From assembly GCA_947449015.1 (NCBI GenBank), contig CANFQA010000023.1, forward strand, positions 1 through 41,982: 41,982 nt of DNA. The letters run 5' to 3'. Below the pieces are notes generated by a model. The model did not search any database and was not told where the DNA came from. It worked only from the letters and a program-made list of their open reading frames with translations. Position numbers and translations under genes: made by a program. The stretch comes from Microthrixaceae bacterium. Lineage in GTDB: Bacteria > Actinomycetota > Acidimicrobiia > Acidimicrobiales > Acidimicrobilacustridaceae. Positions 13,492 to 21,948 of the stretch are shown one piece after another. Every line of letters starts with the position of its first letter. Positions within the stretch are counted from its first letter, which is position 1.

Positions 13492-14199
13492 TCAGCGCAG
13501 TAGTCGACGGCGCAAACGCTGGAGTCGCCGGAGAATCTTTGATGGCGTTTCTGCGGAGTTGAGATCGTAGGTTGAGTACTTGGGCAACGACTGATGGTCG
13601 AGACCGAACGTTTCCATGATGCCGGGGATGATTGATCCGTACTGGCTCATTGACTGTTCATACTGCACTGTCTCGATGCCTTCGAAGAGCTCAGCGAATC
13701 GGTCGTACCCAAGGAGCCAGGAGTCATGGCCGACGTACGCAAACGAGTCCGGATCGGCACTCTCTTCAATCTCTTTGTTCGCCATCCACGTCGTGTACGA
13801 GGCCAGGAATGAATTGGGTTCGCGAACCACAACGAGGAAGGTGAGTTCATAGGGGTCGAGGAGTTCTCGAAGTCTGGCCACTTCATCTGGATACCGAAGC
13901 AGGGAGAGATCTTCGGCAGAGATGATCAGGTCCTCACCGTTGAGTTCGGAACGAATATGTGATCGCGCTGCAACCTGAAACTCAGGTGTATCCCAGCTCG
14001 GTTGATTCTGCCGAGATCGCATCTCGCGTTCCGGCCGTGCGCAGAGAAGTGGAAACTCGATATGGGTGGTGCCGAACATCCCCTTGAAGTAGCGGAACCC
14101 AGTCACTTCTTGAATCCGGGAACGGTTGTTTTCACACCAATACTGAAATGAAGTTGTGCCGGTCTTGTGAGTTCCAATATGGATAATCGCTTTTGGCAC
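13492..14199 (-). CDS. Sulfotransferase-like protein
   Basis: A 235-residue protein from GTG 14199. The N-terminal AIIHIGTHKTGTTSFQ contains the 5'-phosphosulfate loop of PAPS-dependent sulfotransferases (G-T-H-K-T-G-T-T at 9-16). LTFLVVVREPNSFLASYTTW is the 3'-phosphate-binding segment (V-R-E-P-x-x-x-x-x-S). The frame extends to 14325, but that stretch overlaps the divergent DsbA-like gene and has no family features. Such enzymes sulfate carbohydrates or lipids; the acceptor is unknown. The window also encodes sulfatases, but far away (39.7 kb), so a functional link is only speculative. Confidence 0.82.
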   Translation of the reverse strand: MPKAIIHIGTHKTGTTSFQYWCENNRSRIQEVTGFRYFKGMFGTTHIEFPLLCARPEREMRSRQNQPSWDTPEFQVAARSHIRSELNGEDLIISAEDLSLLRYPDEVARLRELLDPYELTFLVVVREPNSFLASYTTWMANKEIEESADPDSFAYVGHDSWLLGYDRFAELFEGIETVQYEQSMSQYGSIIPGIMETFGLDHQSLPKYSTYDLNSAETPSKILRRLQRLRRRLLR

Positions 14200-14274
14200 G
14201 CTGCAGATTCTACGTGGCTTGTCTGGATACGTTGCGAGCGTTGATTGATAGGCGCATCCCGCTAGGTTCGTGAC

Positions 14275-14892
14275 ATGGCCACAGAGATTGAAGTGTTCGC
14301 CGACATTTGGTGCCCGTTCGCCCATGTTGGGCTGCGATGCGCACGCGACCAGCGTGACGCCACGGGCCGTGACGATGTCATCCTGCGAGTCCGACCCTGG
14401 CCGTTGGAACTCGTGAACTCGGCGCCGATGGACCCGGCGAAGACAGCGTCACATATCGAGCACCTCCGTCATCAGATCAACGACGACCTGTTCGTCGGCT
14501 TCGATGCGGCGAATTTTCCGACTTCGACGCTTGAAGCGTTGGCACTGATCGAACACGCCTATCGGACCGATGGTCGCACGGGTGAGGCCGCCACATTCGC
14601 TTTGCGGGATGCCCTGTTCGAGAAGGGTCTCGACATTTCCGATCCCGCAGTTCTCGCGTCGATTGCCGCAGACCTCAGTATCGGTTCGGCGGACGCCGCC
14701 GACCGCGCCGCCGTCACTGATTCCTGGCATGCCGGCCAGGCTCGCGGAGTGAAGGGTTCACCCCACTTTTTCTCCGGTGATGCCGAGATGTTCTGCCCCT
14801 CGCTTGACATCTCCCGCAGCGACGCTGGCGACATGTCCATTGCCCTCAACATCGAGCGGCTCGCCGCATTTCTGGATCTTTGTCTGTCCTGA
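14275..14892 (+). CDS. DsbA-family (FrnE/HCCA-isomerase-like) thioredoxin-fold protein
   Basis: A 205-residue thioredoxin-fold protein with a helical insertion. EVFADIWCPFAHVGLRCARDQRD gives a C-P-F-A active site at 13-16. The second cysteine of the usual C-x-x-C is replaced by alanine, and the cis-proline loop GVKGSPHFF is present. This arrangement suits the isomerase/GST-kappa side of the family more than a disulfide oxidoreductase. There is no signal peptide, so it is cytoplasmic. It is divergent from the sulfotransferase gene, with a gap of 75 bp. Substrate unknown. Confidence 0.78.
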   Translation: MATEIEVFADIWCPFAHVGLRCARDQRDATGRDDVILRVRPWPLELVNSAPMDPAKTASHIEHLRHQINDDLFVGFDAANFPTSTLEALALIEHAYRTDGRTGEAATFALRDALFEKGLDISDPAVLASIAADLSIGSADAADRAAVTDSWHAGQARGVKGSPHFFSGDAEMFCPSLDISRSDAGDMSIALNIERLAAFLDLCLS

Positions 14893-15016
14893 CACGCCGC
14901 CCGGACCCTTCGGATTGGTTGCGAGTCTCGGGGCCAGTTTCCTCCCCCTGTCAGGTGGTTTCTGACGGTTCGTCATGTAAGGATGGAGAAGCCCACTTTC
15001 TCCCTTGAGGTTCGCA

Positions 15017-16810
15017 ATGAGCAACGAAGATTCCGCCGAGACCATCGCCGCACTTGATGCGGCAAAGGCCAAGTACGCCGAGGAGCGGGCCAAGCGTCTC
15101 CGGGCCGATGGTGCCAACCAGTGGCAGGACTTCAGCGGGGAGTACAAGGACTTCGACCGCGACCCGTACGTCGAGCCGGGGTTCACCCGCGATGCGCTCA
15201 CCGAAGAGGTCGAGGTGGTCATCGTCGGCGCTGGTTTCGGCGGCATGCTCGCGGCGGCCCAGCTGCGTCAGCAGGGCATCACCAATTTCCGCATCATCGA
15301 CAAGGCCGGTGACTTCGGCGGTACCTGGTATTGGAACCGCTATCCGGGCGCGATGTGCGACGTCGAGTCCTACTGCTATCTCCCGATGCTCGAGGAGACC
15401 GGCTACATCCCCACCCAGAAGTACGCCCAAGCACCCGAGATCTTCGCCTACTGCCAGTTGTTCGGTCGTCACTTCGGCATCTACGACAACGCGCTGTTCC
15501 AGACCGAGGTCAGCGGCATGGAATGGCATGAGGACACCCAGCGTTGGGTCACCACCACCAGCCGTGGCGACGCCATCACCTCCAAGTTCACCGTCATCGT
15601 TGGTGGTGTGCTCCATAAGGCCAAGCTTCCGGCCATCCCGGGCATCAAGAACTTCAAGGGTGAGGGATTCCACACCAGCCGTTGGGATTACGAGTACACC
15701 GGCGGCAATGCCTATGGCGGCATGACCAACCTCGCCGACAAGCGCGTTGGTGTCATTGGCACCGGCGCCACCGCCGTGCAGGTTGTGCCCAAGCTCGCGG
15801 CGGACTGCAAGGAACTGTTCGTGTTCCAGCGCACGCCCGCAGCCGTTGGCGTCCGCAATCAGGGCGACACCGATGTCGAGTGGTTCAAGTCCCTCAAGCC
15901 GGGTTGGCAGATCGAACGCATCCGGAACTTCACCGAGGCCGTGAGCGGCAAGCAGCCCGAGGTCAATCTCGTTGGTGATTCCTGGACCGAGATGTACTGG
16001 ACCGATACCAAGCAGCTCGGCGCCACCCCCGAGGAGCAGTTGGCTCTCGAGGAACTCGACTTCCAGAACATGGAAAAGATCCGTCATCGCATTGCCGACA
16101 TCATCGAGGACCCCGAAACCGCCGAGCGCATGAAGCCTTGGTACGGCCAGTACTGCAAGCGTCTCTGCTTCCATGATGACTATCTGCCGGCGTTCAATCG
16201 TCCAAACGTGCATCTTGTCGACACCGAGGGTCGCGGTGTCGATCACATCACGGAGAACGCGGTGGTTGTCGATGGTGTCGAGTATCCCGTCGATCTGCTG
16301 ATCTACGCCTCCGGCTTCGAAGTCACCTCCGACTACCACCATCGCCTTGGGTTCGATCCCAAGGGTCGTGGTGGCGTGTCACTCTCTGAAGCATGGGGCG
16401 AAGGTCCCTACACGCTTCATGGCGTGATGTCCGATGGCTTCCCCAACATGCTGATGATCAGCACGCTGCAGGGCGGCTTCGGCACCAACTTCGTGCACTA
16501 CCTCACCGAGACCTCCAAGCATGTGGTGTACATCATCAAGATGTGCCTCGATGAGGGCATCGCCCAGATCGAACCCACCCGCGACGCCGAGGAGGGCTGG
16601 TTCATGGAACTGCTCTCCCATGTCATGGGTATGGCCAACTACAACACCACCTGCACGCCGGGCTACATGAACCGTGAGGGCGAAGCCGGCGATATGAAGG
16701 CCGCCCGTGGCCTGTCGTACATGGGCAGCGTGGGTGACTACGCCAAGCATCTGGAGAACTGGCGCGAAGAGGGCAAGCTCACCGGCGTCGAGGTCGTGCG
16801 CGCCAAGTGA
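15017..16810 (+). CDS. Flavin-containing (Baeyer-Villiger-type) monooxygenase, copy 1
   Basis: A 597-residue class B flavoprotein monooxygenase. An FAD-binding GAGFGG lies at 71-76 after a long N-terminal extension, and the NADPH-domain GTGATA lies near 248-253. The Baeyer-Villiger fingerprint F-x-G-x-x-x-H-T-x-x-W appears as [12 protein letters not shown] (213-224). Further conserved segments are [17 protein letters not shown] and [10 protein letters not shown]. Such enzymes insert oxygen next to a ketone using FAD, NADPH and O2. I chose ATG 15017 since TTGAGG precedes it and family members start with this helix. Its stop overlaps the next ATG (TGATG), indicating co-translation. The sequence closely parallels the second copy downstream. 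Confidence 0.92.
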   Translation: MSNEDSAETIAALDAAKAKYAEERAKRLRADGANQWQDFSGEYKDFDRDPYVEPGFTRDALTEEVEVVIVGAGFGGMLAAAQLRQQGITNFRIIDKAGDFGGTWYWNRYPGAMCDVESYCYLPMLEETGYIPTQKYAQAPEIFAYCQLFGRHFGIYDNALFQTEVSGMEWHEDTQRWVTTTSRGDAITSKFTVIVGGVLHKAKLPAIPGIKNFKGEGFHTSRWDYEYTGGNAYGGMTNLADKRVGVIGTGATAVQVVPKLAADCKELFVFQRTPAAVGVRNQGDTDVEWFKSLKPGWQIERIRNFTEAVSGKQPEVNLVGDSWTEMYWTDTKQLGATPEEQLALEELDFQNMEKIRHRIADIIEDPETAERMKPWYGQYCKRLCFHDDYLPAFNRPNVHLVDTEGRGVDHITENAVVVDGVEYPVDLLIYASGFEVTSDYHHRLGFDPKGRGGVSLSEAWGEGPYTLHGVMSDGFPNMLMISTLQGGFGTNFVHYLTETSKHVVYIIKMCLDEGIAQIEPTRDAEEGWFMELLSHVMGMANYNTTCTPGYMNREGEAGDMKAARGLSYMGSVGDYAKHLENWREEGKLTGVEVVRAK

Positions 16811-17232
16811 TGCCCGGGACGGTGGCAACAGGGCGCGAGTCGCGCGACCTCGTCGCCATCCTCCTTGGCCTGTTCATCACCGTCGCCGGTATCGCCCATT
16901 TCGTGAGTCCCGGGTTCTTCGACGCAATCGTGCCGCCCTGGCTTCCGCCGGGTGAACGCTTCTGGACCTACGCCAGCGGTGTCGGCGAACTCATCGTCGG
17001 TCCCATGCTGCTGTCGCGGCGCTATCGGCATGCGGGAGCTGTCGCCGCAATCGTGCTGCTCATCGCCGTGTACCCGGCGAATCTCTACATGACCTGGGAC
17101 TACCGCGACCATGCGGCCTCGGAGCAGATCATCTCGTGGGTGCGCTTGCCGTTCCAGTTCCTGTTCATCTGGTTGGCCTGGCGAGTCGCCGCGCGTAACC
17201 GCCCGGCATCGCAGTGGCCGAGCCATATCTGA
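16810..17232 (+). CDS. DoxX-like small membrane protein
   Basis: A 140-residue integral membrane protein with four predicted TM helices. Pieces visible are LVAILLGLFITVAGIAHFVSPGFFDAIVPPWLPP, then ELIVGPMLLSRRYRHAGAVAAIVLLIAVYPANLYM and FQFLFIWLAWRVA. The A-H-F-x-x-P-x-x-F and P-P-W-L-P pattern is that of the DoxX/DoxX-like family. Members are often linked to redox or terminal-oxidase functions. It lies between the two monooxygenases, overlapping the first by TGATG and preceding the second by 12 bp, so an operon of three is likely. Its exact job is unknown. Confidence 0.75.
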   Translation: MPGTVATGRESRDLVAILLGLFITVAGIAHFVSPGFFDAIVPPWLPPGERFWTYASGVGELIVGPMLLSRRYRHAGAVAAIVLLIAVYPANLYMTWDYRDHAASEQIISWVRLPFQFLFIWLAWRVAARNRPASQWPSHI

Positions 17233-17244
17233 CAGGATCCATCG

Positions 17245-19041
17245 GTGCCCACCGCCGATGAATTGAGAGCCCGATACCGCGCTGAACGAGACAAGCGCTT
17301 GCGTATCGATGGCAACGAGCAGTACGTCGAGCCCACCGGCAGGTTCGCCCATTTCGTCGACGACATTTGGACCCCGCGTGTCGAGCGCGAGCCGGTGCAC
17401 GAGGAGGTTGAGGTCGCCGTCATAGGTGCTGGGTTCGCTGGTTTGGTCACTGGTGCTCGACTCAAGCAGGCGGGTATTGACGATGTGCGTCTCATCGATG
17501 GCGCCGGCGACGTCGGCGGTGTTTGGTACTGGAACCGGTACCCGGGAGCCATGTGCGATACCGCGGCGATGATCTACCTGCCATTGCTCGAAGAGACCGG
17601 ACATATGCCATCGCAGAAGTACACGATGGCGCCCGAGATCTTCGAACACGCGAAGCGCATCGCCACCACGTTCGGTCTTTACGAGGGGGCGTTGTTCTCC
17701 ACGTCGATCACCTCGCTGGACTGGGATGACGCGAGTTCTCGTTGGATCGTGCGCACTGATCGCGGCGATGAACTCCGTGCGCGGTTCGTCACGATGGGGA
17801 CAGGGCCATTGCATCGACCCAAGCTCCCCGGTGTGCCCGGCATCGAGACCTTCGAGGGCCACGTGTTCCACACCAGTCGTTGGGATTACGCCTACACGGG
17901 CGGCGCTCCCGATGACGGTCGACTCAGCGGCCTTGCCGACAAGCGGGTGGGCATCATCGGCACCGGCGCCACTGCGGTGCAGTGCATCCCGCACCTGGCT
18001 CGCAGCGCGCAGGAACTCGTGGTCTTCCAACGCACACCGTCATCGGTTGATGCACGCAACAACCAGGCAATCGATCCGGAGTGGTTCGCAACACTGGAAC
18101 CGGGTTGGCAGGACGAGTGGCGGATGAATTTCACCGTCCTTCAGACCGGTGGGTTCGCCGATGCTGATCTCGTGCAGGACGGCTGGACCGACATCTCTCA
18201 ACGCATTCGTGATCGCATCGTTGCCGAGATGACTGCCGGCGAGATCGAGGAGTTTGGCCCCGAGGCGTTTCGGCAGGCCTATGAAGCAAGCGATGACGAG
18301 AAGATGGAGGAGATCCGGACTCGCATCGAGACATTGGTCGCCGATCCGGCAACCGCCGAAGCTCTCAAGCCTTGGTATCGACAGCTGTGCAAGCGGCCCT
18401 GTTTTCATGACGAGTATCTGCAGTCGTTCAATGAGCCGGGAGTTCGACTCCTTGATACCAACGGCCAGGGAGTCGAGCGCATTGACAGCACTGGTGTGTG
18501 GGTAGGTGGCGAGCATGTCGAACTGGACTGTCTGATCTTCGCCTCCGGCTTCGAGGTGGGCACTGAACACGCCCGGCGTGCTGGTTTCGAAACCACGGGT
18601 CGCGATGGCGTCACCCTCACCGATCACTGGGCTGATGGCATGCAATCACTGCACGGGATCCATGTGCGCGAGTTCCCCAACCTGTTCATCGTGGGGCCCA
18701 CCCAAGGAGCGAATCTCATCTCCAACATCACGCACAATCTGGTGGAGGCAGCCGCAACGATCTCCACGGTTGTTGCCCATGCGCGAGAAGTGGGTGCGCA
18801 TGAGGTTGAAGTCACCGCGCAGGCTGAATCCGAGTGGGTGGCGCTCATCGACACCCATCCGGGCACGATCTTCGGTGACGTCGAGTGCACCCCCGGGTAT
18901 TACAACGCCGAGGGTCGCGAACAGACCAAACGCGATCGTCGCAATTCGAGCGGTTACCCGCTGGGGTCAGTGGCCTACTTCGACTACATCAACGCCTGGC
19001 GTACCGCGGGTGACTTCGCCGGTCTTGACTTCCGCAACTGA
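17245..19041 (+). CDS. Flavin-containing (Baeyer-Villiger-type) monooxygenase, copy 2
   Basis: A 598-residue paralogue of the gene at 15017. GAGFAG lies at 61-66 for FAD, the fingerprint FEGHVFHTSRWD at 203-214, and GTGATA in the NADPH domain. The N-terminal region matches copy 1 (YRAERDKRLRIDGNEQYVEPTGRF against [24 protein letters not shown]). Start GTG 17245 lacks an obvious strong ribosome site but fits the family start. The C-terminus ends in a helix followed by GDFAGLDFRN. Two such enzymes in a row suggest different substrate ranges on related ketones or steroids; this is inference from context. Confidence 0.92.
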   Translation: MPTADELRARYRAERDKRLRIDGNEQYVEPTGRFAHFVDDIWTPRVEREPVHEEVEVAVIGAGFAGLVTGARLKQAGIDDVRLIDGAGDVGGVWYWNRYPGAMCDTAAMIYLPLLEETGHMPSQKYTMAPEIFEHAKRIATTFGLYEGALFSTSITSLDWDDASSRWIVRTDRGDELRARFVTMGTGPLHRPKLPGVPGIETFEGHVFHTSRWDYAYTGGAPDDGRLSGLADKRVGIIGTGATAVQCIPHLARSAQELVVFQRTPSSVDARNNQAIDPEWFATLEPGWQDEWRMNFTVLQTGGFADADLVQDGWTDISQRIRDRIVAEMTAGEIEEFGPEAFRQAYEASDDEKMEEIRTRIETLVADPATAEALKPWYRQLCKRPCFHDEYLQSFNEPGVRLLDTNGQGVERIDSTGVWVGGEHVELDCLIFASGFEVGTEHARRAGFETTGRDGVTLTDHWADGMQSLHGIHVREFPNLFIVGPTQGANLISNITHNLVEAAATISTVVAHAREVGAHEVEVTAQAESEWVALIDTHPGTIFGDVECTPGYYNAEGREQTKRDRRNSSGYPLGSVAYFDYINAWRTAGDFAGLDFRN

Positions 19042-19080
19042 CACACGCGCAGCGTTGTCGAACATGGATTGTCCGATTAT

Positions 19081-19521
19081 TCAGTTCGCGGGTTCGTAGC
19101 AGTTGAACATCCAGCGGATGCCGAAACGGTCGAGACAGCTTCCCCAATAGGCACCCCACGGCATGTCAACAAGCGGAGCCCATTGTTCGCTGTCCTCACA
19201 CAGGAGGGCGAAGAGTCGGTCAGTCTCGGCACGCGTATCGGGTTCGAGATTGATCGTGACGTTGTTGCCGATGTGTAGCTCGTGGCCCATCGATTCGAGG
19301 AAGTCGGTGCCCATGAGCACATGGCCGGCGAGGATCGGTAGCTCGACGTGCATGACGGCGTTCTGGTCTGCCTCTGACAGCGGTGGTGCTCCCTCGGGCA
19401 TGGGCATATCGCCGATGAGTTGGATGGGGGAGAGGTACTCGGTGCCAAATACCTCTCGGTAGAACTCAAAGGCTTCTCGCGTGTTGCCAAGGAAATTCAG
19501 GTAGGTGCTTACTCGACTCAT
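19081..19521 (-). CDS. PhnB-like VOC-family protein
   Basis: A 146-residue VOC protein of the PhnB/3-demethylubiquinone-methyltransferase-like group. It begins STYLNFLGNTREAFEFYREVFGTEYLS and has a middle segment HVELPILAGHVLMGTDFLES. It ends in APLVDMPWGAYWGSCLDRFGIRWMFN, where W-G-x-x-x-G-x-x-x-D-x-F-G-x-x-W is the diagnostic C-terminal motif. The function of this group is mostly unknown despite the old name. It is convergent with copy 2 of the monooxygenase (39 bp gap). Confidence 0.88.
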   Translation of the reverse strand: MSRVSTYLNFLGNTREAFEFYREVFGTEYLSPIQLIGDMPMPEGAPPLSEADQNAVMHVELPILAGHVLMGTDFLESMGHELHIGNNVTINLEPDTRAETDRLFALLCEDSEQWAPLVDMPWGAYWGSCLDRFGIRWMFNCYEPAN

Positions 19522-19557
19522 TAGGTGTTTCTACCGTAGGAACAATTCGCAGTTCAA

Positions 19558-20016
19558 TTAGGCGGCGAGGCCGACGATGCGGGCGACGAATACGAATGCT
19601 CCGCCTTCGATAACCCGATCACACCACCAGTACCAGCCGGTGAAGACGACGACAATGAGGAGATACGCCGCAGCGAGATCCCAGAGCCCCCAGAGCAGCG
19701 AGTCGTTGCGGGTGTGGCCACTGCTGACCATGAGAACAACGGTGAGCGTGACCTGCACCGTGGCCATCAGGAGATAGATGAATGCGTGTCGGTTGATTCT
19801 GGACTCGTCACCATGCATGGTCGTGGCGACGAGAGCGACGGCTATGACCACAAAGACGATGGTCGTGACCAGATCGACAAGGAAAAGGACATCGCCTGTC
19901 GTGCGGCTGAAGACGTCGCCGGCATGAATCTGCCAAGACGCGGCGATGTCGAGTGCTTGGACGATCAGCAGTCCGAGTGCAAGTTCGAGGCCTCGAGATC
20001 TAGCGGTATGCCCCAT
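19558..20016 (-). CDS. Hypothetical four-helix membrane protein
   Basis: A 152-residue membrane protein with four hydrophobic segments: GLELALGLLIVQALDIAAS, LFLVDLVTTIVFVVIAVALVATT, FIYLLMATVQVTLTVVLMV and LAAAYLLIVVVFTGWYWW. I do not recognise the family. It begins 36 bp before the VOC gene downstream on the same strand and about 50 bp after the F420-enzyme gene upstream. The loops are short, and a charged RINRHAF connector separates TM2 and TM3. Ion-channel-like and transporter roles are possible but unsupported. Confidence 0.6.
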   Translation of the reverse strand: MGHTARSRGLELALGLLIVQALDIAASWQIHAGDVFSRTTGDVLFLVDLVTTIVFVVIAVALVATTMHGDESRINRHAFIYLLMATVQVTLTVVLMVSSGHTRNDSLLWGLWDLAAAYLLIVVVFTGWYWWCDRVIEGGAFVFVARIVGLAA

Positions 20017-20063
20017 TCGGGCGACCTACTCGCTGTGTTTGGTTTGGTGAACGGGGCGTCGAC

Positions 20064-20477
20064 TCAGTCGGTGAAAAGCGTGATGTGTATTCCTGCATCG
20101 GCGGCTCCATGGGGACGGAACTTCGACTGCACCCAGCCGCTGAGCTTCACGAGCTTGAACATCAGCCCGTACTTGTGGGCGATCGCCGTTTCGATCTGCA
20201 TGTAGGCGGGGTCATTTCCGGTCACGGCTTCGGCCGCCCCTTCGAAGACCGGCACACCGGGCTTCACAACACCGCGCACATTACTGGCCTGTACGAGCAC
20301 CTTCGGATTGTTGCGAAGACGCTTGACCTTCCAGGAGTCACCCCCGGTGGTGAAACCGAAGGTGCCGTCCGGAAGGGGAGCGATCCACACCGCCACCGGT
20401 ACCGGGTCGCCATTGCGGCGGAAGGTTGTGAATGACACGTACTTCTCATCGGCAAGAGGGTGGGAGGGCGAAGCCAT
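20064..20477 (-). CDS. PPOX-class F420-dependent oxidoreductase-like protein
   Basis: A 137-residue split-barrel protein of the PPOX-class group. HPLADEKYVSFTTFRRNGDPVPVAVWIAPLPDGTFGFTTGGDSWKVKRLRNNPKVLVQASNVRG matches the family pattern: first strands, then T-x-x-x-S-x-K-x-x-R-L-R-x-N-P-x-V. FEGAAEAVTGNDPAYMQIETAIAHKYG follows. It ends in strands ending ITLFTD. Members reduce biliverdin-like or unknown substrates with F420H2. This is the fourth F420- or flavin-linked small enzyme in the window. Confidence 0.85.
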   Translation of the reverse strand: MASPSHPLADEKYVSFTTFRRNGDPVPVAVWIAPLPDGTFGFTTGGDSWKVKRLRNNPKVLVQASNVRGVVKPGVPVFEGAAEAVTGNDPAYMQIETAIAHKYGLMFKLVKLSGWVQSKFRPHGAADAGIHITLFTD

Positions 20478-20535
20478 AGGGTGAGGCTACTGACGCCACC
20501 GAATGTGGTTGTGGTCATCACGAACTTGGAGAGCC

Positions 20536-21006
20536 ATGAGCAGTTTGAACGAGGTGGGCGAGCAGGACGGTTGGCGCTGTTGGCTTTGTGATGAACCCGT
20601 CGATGCGGAGATGTCGGTGAATGACCCTCGCGGTCCCAGCATTGACTCGCTCAGCACGAAGTCGAGGGGGAAGTCGAAGGGGAAGGGCGATTCCACCGGA
20701 TTCGGCGAAGAGCGCCTGGCCCATCGGGCCTGCAATACCAAAAAGGGCGCGATCGCTCCGGTGGTGGAATGGAGCCGCGAACTGTTCATCGTGGACCCGG
20801 CACCGATCGTGGCGGTTGTCGAACGCCTCCAGCGCAAGGGAGGTCGCGAAATCATTGGCCGCTGTCCTACTGAGGACGATGCCGATGCCGCGGCTGACTG
20901 GTTCGTCGATCGTCTGAGCCGGCTGGTGCCAGAGCTCGTTGTTGAGACTTCGGTAGAAACTGGCGGGGGTCAGTGGATGGTGGCCGTCATAACCGCCCGT
21001 CGCTGA
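20536..21006 (+). CDS. HNH-endonuclease-like zinc protein with degenerate motif
   Basis: A 156-residue protein from ATG 20536. WRCWLCDEPVDAEM is the first CxxC of an HNH fold. The sequence then runs PSIDSLSTKSR, where an active HNH enzyme would carry D-H, so the histidine position is serine. A lysine-rich loop follows (SRGKSKGKGD), then RLAHRACNTKKGA, the second half (H-x-x-C-N). The zinc ligands are kept but the catalytic histidine seems lost. The C-terminal 90 residues are unassigned. It could be a structural or DNA-binding derivative. Function unknown. Confidence 0.6.
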   Translation: MSSLNEVGEQDGWRCWLCDEPVDAEMSVNDPRGPSIDSLSTKSRGKSKGKGDSTGFGEERLAHRACNTKKGAIAPVVEWSRELFIVDPAPIVAVVERLQRKGGREIIGRCPTEDDADAAADWFVDRLSRLVPELVVETSVETGGGQWMVAVITARR

Positions 21007-21084
21007 GAGTTGTCAGGACTACTGTCACTTCCCTGATCGTCTCGGCGGATCGCCCGACGGACGTAGCACCCTCAGGAGCCTTCG

Positions 21085-21909
21085 ATGGAGATCACCCTGC
21101 TCGGCACAGGAAGTCCCATTCCCGACCCCAACCGGGCTGGGCCATCCACGCTCGTGCGGGCCGGCGAAGCCATCGTGCTGGCCGACTGCGGCCGCGGTGT
21201 TGTGATGCGCCTTATGGCCGCCGGTGTCATTCCGCCGATGCTGAGTGCGGTGCTCATCACCCATCTCCATAGCGACCACCTCACCGATCTCAACGACGTG
21301 ATCACCACACGTTGGGTGATGAGCCCAGCGCCCAACCCCATCACGATCTACGGGCCGCCGCGCACTGCTGAGGTGGTCGACGGGATGATGGCAATGCTCG
21401 CCCCTGACATCAGTTACCGACTGGCACATCATGAGGATCTCAATGACCCGCCTGCGATCACTGTGGTTGAGGTGCAGCAGGGCGATGAGTTCATGATCGG
21501 CGATGTCACCGTCAAGGTCGCCGCCACCGATCATCGACCAGTTGAACCCACCGTTGCATTCCGCCTCGAACAAGGCGGAGTCTCCACGGTGCTCGGTGGC
21601 GATGGGGTTCCTTGCGAGACCCTCGAAGCGCTCTGCGCCGGAGCAGATGCCTATGTGCAGACAGTTCTGCGCGATGACATTGTTCGCACCGTTCCGCTGC
21701 AGCGGTTCGTTGACATTCTCGATTATCACTCCACCGTCGAGCAGGCGGCGCAGGTCGCCACCCGGGCAGGAGTGAAGACCCTGGTGCTCACCCATTACGT
21801 GCCCGGCATCCAGCCCGGCCAGGAAAACGAATGGCGTGCCCTCGCCGCGGCACATTTCGATGGTGAGATCGTGCTCGGACCCGATCTCACATCGGTCACC
21901 GTCGGCTGA
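21085..21909 (+). CDS. Metallo-beta-lactamase-fold hydrolase (ribonuclease Z-like)
   Basis: A 274-residue MBL-fold protein. MEITLLGTGSPIPDPNRAGPSTLV is the typical start of the RNase Z/phosphodiesterase subgroup. THLHSDH (59-65) supplies His60, His62, Asp64 and His65. ATDHRPVEPTVAFRLE and LTHYVPG supply the remaining ligand positions. A tRNA 3'-end processing role would be expected for true RNase Z, but the usual exosite arm is not obvious, so it may be an arylsulfatase- or phosphodiesterase-like relative. The downstream dienelactone hydrolase gene is 39 bp away on the same strand. Confidence 0.82.
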   Translation: MEITLLGTGSPIPDPNRAGPSTLVRAGEAIVLADCGRGVVMRLMAAGVIPPMLSAVLITHLHSDHLTDLNDVITTRWVMSPAPNPITIYGPPRTAEVVDGMMAMLAPDISYRLAHHEDLNDPPAITVVEVQQGDEFMIGDVTVKVAATDHRPVEPTVAFRLEQGGVSTVLGGDGVPCETLEALCAGADAYVQTVLRDDIVRTVPLQRFVDILDYHSTVEQAAQVATRAGVKTLVLTHYVPGIQPGQENEWRALAAAHFDGEIVLGPDLTSVTVG

Positions 21910-21948
21910 TTTCACGCGCGCAGATCCGCTGGGGTGCAGAATCACTCC

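Noticed and set aside
14951-16342. 463-codon open frame on the minus strand
   Set aside because: It is the antisense shadow of the first monooxygenase, with no recognisable domain and biased composition.
16738-18030. 430-codon open frame on the minus strand
   Set aside because: It is antisense to the DoxX-like gene and second monooxygenase; no family features.
21025-21945. 306-codon open frame on the minus strand
   Set aside because: It is antisense to the MBL hydrolase, which has clear metal motifs on the plus strand.
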